DNA of 64,000 bases, from positions 5,088,501-5,152,500 of the forward strand of contig NC_084896.1 of the NCBI RefSeq assembly GCF_958979055.1, given 5' to 3'. The translations under genes were made by a program, and so were the position numbers. Source of the DNA: Alnus glutinosa. Taxonomy: Eukaryota; Streptophyta; Magnoliopsida; Fagales; Betulaceae. Every line of letters starts with the position of its first letter. Position 1 is the first letter of the stretch. This document shows positions 49,945 through 62,200 of the stretch, one piece after another. The notes beneath the pieces were generated by a model that was given only the letters and a program-made list of their open reading frames with translations, had not been told where the DNA came from and searched no databases.

Positions 49945-52900
49945 TCTTCCTTGTTAAGCTATATGATGCAGCAACCACTTCATCAGCACCCCATGATGAT
50001 GTAGTAGCCCCAGCAGATGAGGCAGCAGCCACTTCACCAGCACCTCATGATGTAGCAGCAGTGGCAGCATTATCTAATGTTGATCTGCTAGCTGCAAAAC
50101 ATGATCCTGAAGATATTACAGCAACCAATTCCAGCATAGCATACAACGAGCCTGCAACTATCAAAGGAAACTATCCCAAGGAATTGCGGTAATCAGCAGC
50201 CAGCTACAAGACCTTCTATCCAGCATGCAGCTGCACATCATGCTATGATGTGTGCTATCAATGGAAAACAAGAGGACCAATCTATATTGTCGGGCCAACT
50301 CAATGTTAAGACAATCAAACAAGCATGGAAAGCAGGACTTGCCAAGTTCATACATCACCCTCTCAAAGAAAGTTCTTTCAACCATCTATGGACTAGAGAC
50401 ATCTCGCCAAGTCTGGACAGCCTTAGCAAATTAATTTGCTAACCAGTCCAAAACCCGTGTAGCTAATCTCAAGAAGTAGCTGTAAAGTCTCCACCAAGGC
50501 TCCAAGAGCTGTATTGAATATCTTCAAACTGCCAAGGAATGTGCTGATCAATTGGCAGCAGTTGGTAAGCCGATCCCTGATGATGATCTTATTACCTATC
50601 TCTTTAATGGTTTAAACTCTTCTTACAACAGCTTCATCAACACTGTTTCAATTCTGTCTCGAGACAAACAACTCACTTTTGAGGACTTTCAAGAAGAACT
50701 CCTCAACCATGAAATGCTCCTTAACCACCAGCAAGCCAAAGTGGCTGATACCTCCACTTTTGCCTTGTTCAACCAAAAACAAGGTAATAGAAACTTCTCA
50801 GCAAGGCCTCCTGGGGGCTCTTTCCAAAAATTTCATCCAAGACAGTATGGATCCATACCAACTGATGCAGCAGCCCCTACCCCTAGGTACAACTCAGTTC
50901 CACCTCCTGCAAGCTATGCTGTCAGGCCTCCTGCTCCAAGGCCAGCAACCGATTCTAGGCCCATCTTCTCATCTGCCCCTTGGATCCCTTGCCAGATTTG
51001 TGGTAAGCTTAACCATTTGGCCTTGGATTGTTTTCATAGGATGGATTACTCCTTCCAAGGCAGGCGCCCTCCAGCTCAATTGCAGGCAATGGTGGCTCAC
51101 AACAACTCTATCCTTGAAGATCAAGAATGGTATGCTGATAGTGCTGCAAATGCACATATCACTCATGAGTTAGGGAACCTACAAATCCAGCAACCATTTC
51201 AGAATGATGAAGCAGTTGGAGTCGGCAATGGCACTGCCTTTGCTATAGCAAATTCTGGTTCTGCTGTTCTCTCCTCTTTTTAAAATGATTTCCTTCTTAA
51301 AAATGTGTTACACTGTCCCAAGGCTGCTGCCAATCTCATTTCTATTCAAAGATTTTGCATGAATAATGATTGTTGTTTTATTTTCTAACCTCAACTCATT
51401 ATTATATCATTGACCTACAGACAAAATCCCTCCTGTTGAAAGGGGAGAGGGAGAATGACATGTATCCACTTCGGCTTGGGAAGAAGATGACTCACAAGGC
51501 AGCAAGGCTTTCACTACCATGTTAGGAATAAGGACATCCTCTTTAATGTGGCATCACAAATTAGGACATCCATCTTCAAAAATTGTAACCCGTGTTTTCA
51601 AAGATAATAAGTTGCCTGTTTCTTCTTCTTCAAATATCAATAAAACTATCTGTTTCTCTTGTCAATTGGGAAAAGGGAAGAAACAACCCTTCTTTGCATC
51701 TAATAGAATCACAACATCTCCACTTCATCTAACACACACTGATCTCTGGACCTCTCCCATTGCATCCATAACCGGATTTAAATACTATGTAGCCTTTATT
51801 GATGACTTCTCAAGATACACTTGGATTTACCCTCTGCACCAAAAATCTGACACCTTTACCACTGAAATTTAAGAGTCTTGTGGAAAATCAATTTAGCACT
51901 AAAATCAAGCAGCTTCAATCGGATGGAGGGGGTGAATATACCTCACTTCAATTCAAATCTTTTCTAACTCAGCATGGCATATAATTTCGAAAGACAGGTC
52001 CATACACTTCCTTACAAAATGGCATTGCTGAAAGAAAGCTAAGGCACATACTAGAAACCGGCCTCACTCTCCTAGCCCATGCCCATCTTTCCAACAAATA
52101 TTGGGTTGATTCATTTATCACTGCTGTCTACACCATAAACTGACTGCCTACTCATGTTCTCAACCACTTGTCTCCTGATGAAAAATTGTTCCAAAGGTCT
52201 CCCGACTACCAAAGATTTCGAGTTTTTGGCTGCCGATGCTATCCCCTGGCTTCGACCTTTTGGCTTACACAAATTAGATTTCAGGTCCAAACCTTGCATC
52301 TTCTTAGGCTATCACTATGCAGGATATAAATGCTTGGATCCAGTGACAAATAAAGTCTACCTTTCCCGACATGTTGTGTTTGATGAGTCCTCCTTCCCTG
52401 ACAAGGAACAAGCCGCAGCACTTCTTCCCTCTCAGCTCTCTCTTACAGGTAATTCTACTCATCTTCTTTCTCCCACTTTGTTTACTATTCCTGTTGTTAC
52501 TTCTTTCTCCCTTGATGCAGATACTACTTCCTCACCTAATCCTATACCGCAAGTCCTCATTAAGGAGACATCACTTACTCCTCCTGTCCCACAAGAACAG
52601 CCTAGACCTACACCATCATTTCCTTTCACTCTGCCACATGACACGACCTCTACCTCCATTACCTCAATTTTTCCATCTATTCCCACCTCCTTACTTGAGA
52701 TAATTCCTTAATTTGACCATCTCTCTCCATCTCCCACTCTTCCACCTACTAATCCTACTTCGAGTCCTTCCTTACCTTCTCTCCCTCTTCCTGATCTTGC
52801 TCCTGCCTCAGCTCTTTCTCAACCTGCCTCATCTCTTCCTCTTGCTATCTCTCAGACCCCACACACTATGATTACAAGGTCTCAGTCTAGTACTCGTAAG

Positions 52901-53905
52901 CCTACCCAATTCCCTGGCTTTCACCTCTACCACAGCAGGTATCCTTTTCTTGGCTACCATTCCTCCTTTCCTGAATCGGAACCCTCCTGCTATAGCAAGG
53001 CTGCATCTGATTCCAGATGGTAAGTTGCCATGACAGCCGAATTTGATGCTCTCATTTCAAATGGGACTTGGTCTCTTTGTCCTAGGCCTCAGAATCAACA
53101 TGTTATACCCAATAAATGGGTGTATAAAATTAAACGAAAGGCAGATGGTTCAGTTGAGAGATTTAAGGCCAGACTTGTGGCTAAAGGCTTTGAACAGCAG
53201 GCTGGAATTGACTATATAGAGACTTTCAGTCCTGTTATCAAACGAGCCACCATTCGGCTTCTCCTAGCATTGGCTGTCAACTTTGATTAGCCTATCCGAC
53301 AACTAGATATCTCTAATGCTTTCCTCCATGGCTCATTGACTGAAGATGTGTATATGGAGCAGCCGCAAGGTTTTGTTGACAAGGCTCATCCGAATTTGGT
53401 ATGCAAGCTTCATAAGGCCATTTATGGGCTTAAACAAGCCCCTAGAGCTTGGTATACCAGATTGTCCCAGTTTCTTCTTGATCTTGGATTCATAGCATCC
53501 CTTGTGGACACATCTCTCTTCCTTCATATCTCTGTTCATGTTAAAGTGTTTCTCCTCGTATATGTTGATGACATTATTGTTATAGGTACTCATCCCTATG
53601 TCATTAATGCTCTTATCACCCGGATGCAACATAAATTCCCAATTAAAGACTTGGGGCTTTTGAGCTATTTTCTTGGTATCCAGGTCACTCGGACATCCAC
53701 TGGTCTGCACCTATGCCAAGCCAAATATGTTGCTGATATCCTCACTCGGACACACATGTCCGATGCCAAGCCTGCTAAGACTCCCTGCAACTCTGGCTCT
53801 AAGCTCTCCAGATTCGATGGTGAAGTGCTACCTGATTACTTGGACTATAGGAGTTTGGTGGGTGAATTGCAATATTGTACACTAACTCGGCCATACATTT
53901 CTTAT
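49945..53905 (+). mobile_element. Truncated Copia element lacking LTRs and RNase H
   Basis: Readable parts in order are gag UBN2 (about 50340-50760, STIYGLETSRQVWTAL), zinc knuckle CQICGKLNHLALDC (about 50989), protease with DSAA in place of the usual DSG (about 51136), integrase (HKLGHPSSK, SDGGGEYTS) at 51540-51985, and RT ([19 protein letters not shown]) at about 53090-53760. Sequence stops at LQYCTLTRPYISY and joins a tRNA-like segment; RNase H and the 3' LTR are absent. In-frame stops lie at 51282, 52141, 52708 and 53288. The left edge is unclear: 49945-50330 is alanine/proline-codon-rich and repetitive, and I found no LTR there. Confidence 0.8.
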
Positions 53906-53909
53906 TCGG

Positions 53910-53974
53910 GGATTCGAACTAGTGACATCCGCTTCATGAGGTATGGTCCCCAGCAGATTGAGCTACTCCTTGGA
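53910..53974 (-). mobile_element. tRNA-like SINE head or tRNA fragment
   Basis: On the minus strand an A-box-like TAGCTCAATCTG (53967-53956) and a B-box-like AGTTCGAATCCC (53922-53911) are spaced about as in RNA polymerase III tRNA promoters, with GGAG at the 5' end. The arms do not make a convincing full cloverleaf, so a tRNA-derived SINE relic is more likely than a tRNA gene. It lies exactly at the join between the truncated Copia element and the duplicated F-box flank. Confidence 0.55.
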
Positions 53975-53977
53975 GAC

Positions 53978-54303
53978 TGAAAATATTTTTATTTGAACAA
54001 GCTTCGTGAAATATTTTATAGTTTGAATAATACCATACTATTATATATATACCTAGTAGTAGGGTTTTATCTTTTCTTTTTCTTTTTTAACGATGGAAGA
54101 AATTTCGAATGCATAAACCATACGATTATATTACGTTGTATTTACGGTACGGATAAATTCCTAGTACATACCATTTTTGCCGTAAAGTGATTATCGCCCA
54201 GCCCTCCACTTTTAGTTTTTGGCTCCGTCTACACCATGCCACGTTGCATTGTGACTCTATATTTATATTCTCCTCACTTTCCTGTTTTCCCACACTTTCT
54301 CGA
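53978..54303 (+). repeat. Duplicated promoter flank of the F-box locus
   Basis: Collinear with 23656-23767, 24591-24653 and 24906-25070 upstream of copy 1, without the two MULE-type insertions found there. It retains the TATATTTATA box (about 54256-54265) that should serve F-box copy 2 but is now separated from it by a 4.9 kb Copia element. Confidence 0.88.
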
Positions 54304-54599
54304 TATCACAATTATAATAAAACACCAATAGAGACCATCGACTGATAAGTGTATGGATTGATTTTCAGCATCTTCTAGAAGGTCTCCAAGACGGTTATGC
54401 CAAGCTGGATTGTATATTCTATATTTTTGTTAGAGTGAACTGTACATTATAGATTCGTTCGGTTATTCTTCTGTTAGCCTTTTTATTCCTTTATAAAATC
54501 TATATATACTGTAAGCACCCAGTGCATGAAATCAATCGAGAATTCTTTTCTCTCCATCTTTTGTGCTCTGTTTTTTTCCTTCTTCTGCAATTCTTGTTA
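54304..54599 (+). repeat. 5' LTR of the Copia element at 54304
   Basis: 296 bp starting TATCACAATT and ending CTTGTTA. Its borders are fixed by the target duplication on the left and the primer site on the right. Confidence 0.88.
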
Positions 54600-54611
54600 T
54601 GGTATCAGAGC
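54600..54611 (+). other. Primer-binding site
   Basis: TGGTATCAGAGC, initiator tRNA-Met type, directly abutting the 5' LTR with no spacer. Confidence 0.9.
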
Positions 54612-57600
54612 TCTTCTGAAAGAATTTTTCATGTCTTCTTCAAGTTTTACTATTGACGACTCTTCTCCATATCATCTCCACCATGGAGATAGTCCAAGGA
54701 CTGTCCTTGTTTCTCAACTTCTTGATGGTGATAATTACCACACATAGAGTCGTTCCATGGTGACGGCCCTCACCGCTAAGAATAAGCTTAGCTTCTTAAA
54801 CGGTTCATTGAGTAAGCCATCCGATGAGTCAGGCGCTGAATGCCATGCCTTGATTCGTTGTAATACGATGGTTACCTCATGGATTCTAAACTCGGTTTCT
54901 AAAGATATTGCTGCCAGTGTTATCTATATTGATAATGCTGCCGATGTCTGGATCGATCTCAAGGAATGCTTCTCACAAAAGAACGGGCCGAGGATCTACC
55001 AGATACAGAAATCCATTTCTGCTCTTTCCCAGGATGATCTCTCCGTCGGTGCTTACTTTACTAAGATCAAAGCACTATGGGATGAGCTCAGTAATTATCA
55101 TCCTATTCCTTATTGTTCTTGTGGGTCAATGAAAACTATTCATGAGTATTTCCATCATGAATAAGTTTTTCAATTTTTAATGGGATTGAATGATACGTTC
55201 TCCTATATCCGTGGACAGATTCTGTTAATCGACCCCTTACCTCAAATTAATAAGGTTTTTGCCTTAGTGCTTCAAGAAGAACGTCAACGTGAGGCCTCTG
55301 CATCTGTTGGTTATTTTGCTCATAATTCTGCTGTCATGATGAGTAGAACTGCTTCTTCTTCACCTCAATCTCGCTCTGGCAAGCCACAGGGTCTGCGCAA
55401 AGATAAACCAACTTGCAGCCATTGTGGAATCATTGGGCACACGATGGAAAAGTGTTATCGCCTACACGGTTACTCGCCATGCTTTAAGTTCACCCGAAAC
55501 AAAAGGAGGTTCTCATTCGGCCAACAATGTTCAGGACTCAGACCAACAGCCGGTTCCTCACCTCTCCATCACACGAGCAATGTCAGCAGCTGCTAGCTCT
55601 CATCAAACCTGCTTCCTTTGATCCTTCACCTGCTTTTTATCAAGTAGGTAGTTCCTCTCACCAGGATCACCTTTTCTCAAAGGTGACAGGTACATTTCTT
55701 TCCTCTGCATTGAATAAAAGACATTCTATTTTTTATTCATCTTCAACTTTCATTGTTGCATCAAAATATCATCGTAAACAGCCTTGGATCATCGACACAG
55801 GTGCCACTGACCATATGGTCAGTTCCATCCACCATTTCACAACTATCACTGCAGTTGTATCTTCACACGTCAAATTACCCAATGGCCAATTTGCTTTGGT
55901 CACGCATATTGGCACCGTTAAATTTTTAAATTCCTTGATTTTAACTGACGTCCTTTGTGTCCCTTCTTTATCTTTCAATCTTATCTCTGCCAACAAACTT
56001 ATCAAATCCATTCATTGTTGTCTTATTTTTATTCATAAATTCTGTTTTGTGCAGAATTTGACCAGCTGGGAGACGATTGGAGTGGGTGAAGAGAAGGATG
56101 GTTTGTTTTACTTGGTGCGATCAGAATCAGTTCCTCTTGTTTCTTCTGCTGTTTCAATTAAAAATGTATCAAATGATATTTGGCACTATCGCTTAGGTCA
56201 TTTATCATCTTCTAGGCTTAGTTTATTACATAACTCTGTTCCAGATATTTCTATTAATTCCAAACATGTTTGCACCATATGTCCACTTGCTAAACAAAAA
56301 AGACTTCCATTTCCTATTAGCAATTCAATCACTAAATCACCTTTTGAACTGGTTCATTGCGATATATGGGGTCACTTCTTGGTTAAATCAACAAATGGTT
56401 CTCATTATTTTCTAACTGTGGTTGATGATCATAGTAGATTTACTTGAGTGTTTCTAATGACCCATAAATCTCAAACTCGTTGTCTTTTCCAATTTTTGTT
56501 AATTTTGTTGAAACTCAGTTTCCTTATAAAATTCAAAGCTTACGTACGGATAATGGCCCCAAATTTCTTATTTCTGAATTTTTTTGCTTCCAAAGGCATT
56601 TTACATCAGCGTAGTTGCGTTGAGTCACCACAACAAAATGCCGTGGTTGAGCGTAAACATCAACACTTACTCAATGTAGCTCGTTCCTTAAGATTTCAAT
56701 CACATCTTCCTTTATCTTTTTGGGGAGAATGCATTCTTACTGCTGCACACATAATCAATAGGATCCCCACACCATCACTTTCAAACAAATTACCATTTGA
56801 GATTCTATATCAAAAACCCCATACATATTCTCATTTACGGGCCTTCGGCAGTTTATGTTATGCCTCTACATTAACTCGCTCTCGATCTAAATTTGATTCC
56901 CGTGCTAAACCATGCTTATTCTTAGGCTATCCATCCGGTGTTAAAGGATACACTTTATTTGATCTTCACACCAAATCCATTTTTATTTCTCAGGATGTCA
57001 CTTTTCATGAATCCATCTTCCCTTATGCTTCCAGTCTTTTACATCCAACTTCCGATGGTTCTTATGTTTTTCCACTTTCCTTTCCTGATACTACATGTCC
57101 TTCCCCCCTACTCAACCATCACCTCATTCTTCTTCTCCCCCACCTCTCATTTCCCATTCCCCTCCTATTTCTGACTCTTCTCAGCCACCTATCATTCCAC
57201 TTCGTCGATCCACACGAGTAAAACATCCTCCTAGTTATCTAACCAACTTTCACTGTCAGGTAGCTACTTCTCCTCCCTCACTTCCTTCCATCCCTCTGGC
57301 TGATTCTGCACCTTCATCAGGTACAAAATATCTCCTCTCTTCTGTTCTTTCTTATCATAAACTTTCTAACAATCATTTGCGTTTTAGCATGTCTGTTTCT
57401 TCAGTTTTCGAACCTCAATTTTATCATTAGGCTGTTAAGTATCCTAATTGGAGAGCAGCTATGCAAGCTGGAATTGCTACCCTTGAGGAGAATCATACTT
57501 GGATTCTTGTTGACTTACCTCCCAACAAGAAACCAATCGGTTGTAAATGGGTCTTCAGAGTCAAGTACAAGTCTGATGGCCAAATTGAAAGATATAAGGC

Positions 57601-58951
57601 CCGGTTAGTTGCAAAAGGGTACACTCAGTGTGAAGGTCTTGATTACCACGAGACATTTTCTCCAGTGGCTAAGCTTACCACTGTTCGTTTATTATTTGCC
57701 CTTGCTGCTGCCAATCATTGGTGTTTGCATCAACTCGACGTCAACAACGCCTTTTTACATGGTACCTTAGATGAAGAGGTCTATATGCAACTTCCACCCG
57801 GTTTTGCTGGCAAGGGGGAGTCCAAGGTTTGCAGGCTTACGAAGTCCTTATACGGTTTAAAACAAGCCTCTCGACAATGGTTCTCTCGGTTCTCCACGAC
57901 ACTAATCCGTCATGGCCTTGTACAATCCAAAGCTGATTACTCAATCTTTACCCATTTACAAGGAACTTCTTTTATTGCCTTACTGGTTTATGTTGACGAT
58001 ATCCTCATTGCCAGTAATGATAATGCAGCTGTTACTCTTCTTACTAAGTTCCTTTACTCACAATTCCACCTTAAAGACTTAGGACCAGTCAAGTTCTTCT
58101 TAGGCTTGGAGATTGCTCGAAATTCCTCTAGCATTTATGTTTGCCAGCGTAAGTATGCACTCGACATTCTTTAGGACAATGGGCTCCTAGCAGCAAAACC
58201 CGTTGCCTTTCCTATGGAAGCCAACTTCAAACTCTCCAAGGACAATGGGACTCTTCTTCTTGATCCTTCTCAGTACAGAAGATTAATTGGTCGCTTAATC
58301 TATTTGACCATCACACGTCCTAACATTGCCTATCCCGTTCAGGTTCTCAGTCAATACATGGCTAGTCCTCGCCAACCACATATGGATGCTACTCTTCGGA
58401 TTCTCCGTTACCTCAAGCACGCTCCAGGTCAAGGTCTTCTGTATCCATCTCATTCTGATTTTAAACTTAAAGCCTTTTGTGATAGTGATTAGGCAGGGTG
58501 CTTTGATACTCGTCGCTCCACCTCCAGTTTTTGTGTTTTTCTTGGTGCTTCACTCATTTCCTGGAAATCAAAGAAACATCATACTGTTTCTCGATCATCT
58601 GCTGAAGTCGAGTATCGTTCCATGGCTTCTTGTTCATGTGAACTTACTTGGCTAATTGCTTTGCTTCGGGATTTTACCATTCTCCATCCACAGCCTGCTC
58701 TACTCTTTTGTGATAGCAAAGCTGCTCTCCACATTGCCGCAAATCCAGTTTTTCACGAACGTACTAAACACATCGACATAGACTGTCATATCGTTCGTGA
58801 TAAAATCCAGCAAGGTCTGCTGCGCACCATGCATGCTGCCTCTCAGCATCAAGTTGCCGACAGTTTTACCAAACCCCTTGGCAAGATTGCTTTTGTATTT
58901 CTTATGTCCAAGATGAATTTATTTAATTTATATCTTCCTCTTGAGGGGGAG

Positions 58952-59249
58952 TATCTCAATTGTAATAAAACACTTATATAGAGACCATCGACTAATAAGT
59001 GTATGGATTGATTTTCAGCATCTTCTAGAAGGTCTTCAAGACGGTTATGCTGAGCTGGATTGTATATTCTTTATTTTTGTTAGAGTGAGATGTACATTAT
59101 AGATTCTTTCGGTTATTCTTAAGTTAGCCTTTTTATTCCTTTGTAAAATCTATATATACTGTAAGCACCCAGTGTATGAAATCAATAGAGAATTGTTTTC
59201 TCTCCATCTTTTATGCTCTGTTTTTTTCCTTCTTCTGCAATTCTTGTTA
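58952..59249 (+). repeat. 3' LTR of the Copia element at 54304
   Basis: 298 bp, TATCTCAATT to CTTGTTA, collinear with the 5' LTR. Its end is 22 bp before the start codon of F-box copy 2, so it supplies that gene's immediate upstream region. Confidence 0.9.
59150..59159 (+). promoter_or_regulatory. LTR TATA box upstream of F-box copy 2
   Basis: CTATATATAC in the 3' LTR, about 115 bp upstream of the F-box ATG. If used, transcription would start near 59180 and read straight into the gene. An out-of-frame ATG at 59213 would lie in that leader; the 5' LTR has GTG at the same place. Confidence 0.55.
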
Positions 59250-59271
59250 CCCGAGAAAAAGAAAAAACCCA

Positions 59272-62200
59272 ATGGCAGACTGGTCCCAACTCCCCAAGGA
59301 ACTCTTGGGCCTAATCGCCGAACGCCTCAACAGTCCCTTCTACCAGCTCCGATTCCGATCCGTCTGCTCCTCATGGCGCTCCTCCTTCTCCCCCAGACCC
59401 CTCCTGCGCTTGCCGGGCCGTTTCCCCTTCATTCAGGGCGACGGAATCACGGACTCCACATGGGGCTTCCACCTCTCCCGGCGCACCATATTCCTCATCA
59501 GGTCCCCCGATGCTCGTTCCCAAACACCCCCCAATTCATCCTGGCTCGTCAAGGTTGAAGAGATCCATCCCAGTCGAATGCGCTTGCTGAACCCACTCTC
59601 TCGGGTCCAACTCAAGCCCTTGCCAACCTCTTTTCCTAACGCAATGGACCTAACCTATTTCAACGTTTTGGAATTGGGCCAAGAATATGTCCTACCCTTC
59701 GGGGACTCTTTCGGTGATCTCGGAAACTTGTACATGGAAAAAGTTGCGTTCATGAGCTTGGGTTGTGGAGAAATCAACGAGGAATTCTTGCTGCTCACTA
59801 TTCACGTTTCTGGAAAATTGGCTTTTTTTAAGTCTGGCGACAAGCGGTGGACCATAATAGACGATATGCCTTCCTATGACGATGTCATTTTGTTTCAAAG
59901 GGAGTTCTACGCAGTTGATGACACGGGGAGGACGGTTCTTCTCGGGTTGTCATTGGATGTGAGCTTGGTTGCCGAGTCTGTGTATGGCGGGGACAAGAAG
60001 TTTCTGGTCGAGTCCAATGGTGAGTTGTTATTGGTTGATATGTATTTGAGTGAGGGGTATGTGGATGTTGGTGATGGTTTTGATATTGATGTTTACGAGG
60101 TTTTTGATGAGTACGTGGGGGAGAGAACGGTTCGGTTTAAGGTTTTTAGGTTGGATATAGAGGGGAAGAGGTGGGTGGAGGTGGATAGCTTGAGGGATCA
60201 GGTGTTGTTCTTGGGGGATGATTGTGCGTTTTCGGCGTCTATGGCGGAGTTGTCGCTATCGGGTTGTATCAAAGGGAATTGCGTGTTGTTTCCGGATAAT
60301 TTCTTTTACATGAGGGGTGAAGGAGGTAGTAGTGTCAGTGATGGAGTTTTCAAGGGTCCGGATATATGTGTGTTTGATTTGGATAATGATAGTATTGCGC
60401 TTTTGGGAGATTGTCCGGAGTATTCGAGGCTGTTTTGGCCGCCTCCGGATTTGGTGGTATTGACAAATTTGACCGTGAGTATTGTTCTTTGCAATAGCTT
60501 ATGGGTTTTCTACTGTTATAAAGGTTCATATGATTGCGTTTGCATATATTCATTTGCTTTCCTGTGCAATACAGTTTGCTTAAGATGCTACATTCTTAAT
60601 TATCAATGCTTGGTACAAACAATTTATAACTTGAAAGCCATTCTTGAAGTTGGGAATTTTCATTCCTTAGTTGCTAGTTTACATATGTTTGAAAGTGATG
60701 CCTTGCTGCTTTAACCACTAGAAATGAATTCAGTGCTCACTTGTTTGTTTGCTTTTGGTTTGTTGTGGGGTTTAAATGCTATTATATCTTTACGTGGTGA
60801 ACAACTGTTGGTTCAAAACTGTGAATGTGCCACACAGAGTGAAGTTTGTCTTGTATTGTTTCAAGATAATCATTTGGTTGGGAAGAGGAATTATGTTGAG
60901 GTGGCCTTGTGGCCTTGGTTTGTGAACTGCTTTCTTTGACAACAAAGGGGTTTAAGGGATTTCTTGAATGGAGGAGTTATTTGGCATTGAAGACTAGTTA
61001 GCAATGGGCTATAAAATAACAGTTGACATAACCCAACTTGTAAGCATTTCCTCCATGCTGCATGTAATATGCAATATTATGTCTTACCTTATCTAACCTG
61101 TAGAACATCAGATAAGGTCTTCTCAGAACTCGGAGTTTTCACTCTTTACTGATCATGAAAGCAGTTGTATATTTTTGAAAGTAAAGCAAAAAAATGGAGC
61201 CTAGGAATTGAAAAAAGCTTTGGAAACTTGAGAGGTAAAAATTGGAATGATCTAGACTTGTGGAAAAAAATCGAATTTTTATAGTTCTTGAACATTATGA
61301 ATTATGTGTTAAATGCAGCTGTATGTGTTGTTAACCTAGGCAGAAAACAGTGCTAGAACTGAAAGGAGGTCTTGCAAAATGCTCTAATAGTTGACTCTAG
61401 GTTAATGTCATTGTCAAACACTGAGATTTTTCAAGTTGGCCAGCAAAACCTCCTAAGATATGCTCCATTTTCTCATTGTTGTTGTAGGTTATGGCATGTT
61501 GGGTTACTACTTGAATATTACCATGTCACTCTCTAGTGCTAATTTTTATTTTCGTAGTTATCTTTTTTCTTTGTCTAAGGCTCAATGGTTGAGGAAATGT
61601 CCCTGTGGAGGACAGAATAATTGGTTTAAATCCATGAATGGGATAATGGTTTAGTAGACAAAACCAACAGTTCACTACTATTGAAGATTTTGAAAGAATT
61701 AATGTGGCAGTCAAGGACTATTGATCTTAGCATGTGAGAATTTTGAAATTTAACAAGGGCCTACGAGAACTACTCAGCAAGGCCTGGCATGGAAACATTT
61801 ATGGCTAAAGGATTCTTAGTTGGGAGGGATCTTCCAGTAATTAGTTTGATAGCAGAAGCTCCATAGGCAACAGAGTAAGTCAAGGCGTTGCGCCTTAATT
61901 ATAGTCACTTGTGGTGCTTTGTGTTAGGAAACATATTCAATGCACGTGCTCCTGGGCCTCGTGGTTTGAGGATCTGCCATTCATAGGATCTGCAGGGCCA
62001 GGTTTGAGTATTATCAAGTGAATAGGCAGGCTCCAAGGACAGGTGTCTTGAGCAGTAGCTATTCTTGAAGCAGCAGAGATCCTTTCTCCCTTGGGGCAGC
62101 ACCCACTTAGAGCATTGAGCTATGTTAAAGGCCCATGACATGAAAGCTGTGAGTTACAGTTGATAAGAATTGAAGTTGTTTCAAGCTTCCTCCTTCCTGT

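Larger units (their letters stand above)
54304..59249 (+). mobile_element. Full-length Copia element with TA...TA LTR ends, upstream of F-box copy 2
   Basis: LTRs at 54304-54599 and 58952-59249, a primer site immediately after the first and a GAGGGGGAG polypurine tract immediately before the second define it. Flanking pentamers CTCGA (54299-54303) and CCCGA (59250-59254) match 4 of 5, and copy 1 has one uninterrupted CCCGA at the same place. Internal order: gag from 54631 (MSSSSFTIDD), zinc knuckle CSHCGIIGHTMEKC near 55415, protease IIDTGATDHM near 55790, integrase to about 56850, RT ([20 protein letters not shown]) from 57460 with YVDDILIA near 57990, RNase H to about 58920. Stops at 54745, 55162, 56445, 57428, 58172 and 58490 and at least two frameshifts make it non-autonomous. 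The LTRs differ at roughly 18-20 positions by eye. Confidence 0.92.

Noticed and set aside
53910..53974. Functional tRNA gene.
   Set aside because: A- and B-box-like motifs are present but a proper acceptor stem and cloverleaf were not evident.
54526..54747. Open frame running from the 5' LTR through the primer site into gag.
   Set aside because: Its ATG also lies too close to the TATA box to be in the transcript; gag start at 54631 is the more usual position. The frame is probably open by chance.
59176..59271. A 32-residue hydrophobic N-terminal extension of F-box copy 2 starting inside the LTR, resembling a signal peptide.
   Set aside because: The ATG lies only about 20 bp after the LTR TATA box, so it is probably upstream of the transcription start. 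The MADWSQ start matches copy 1.
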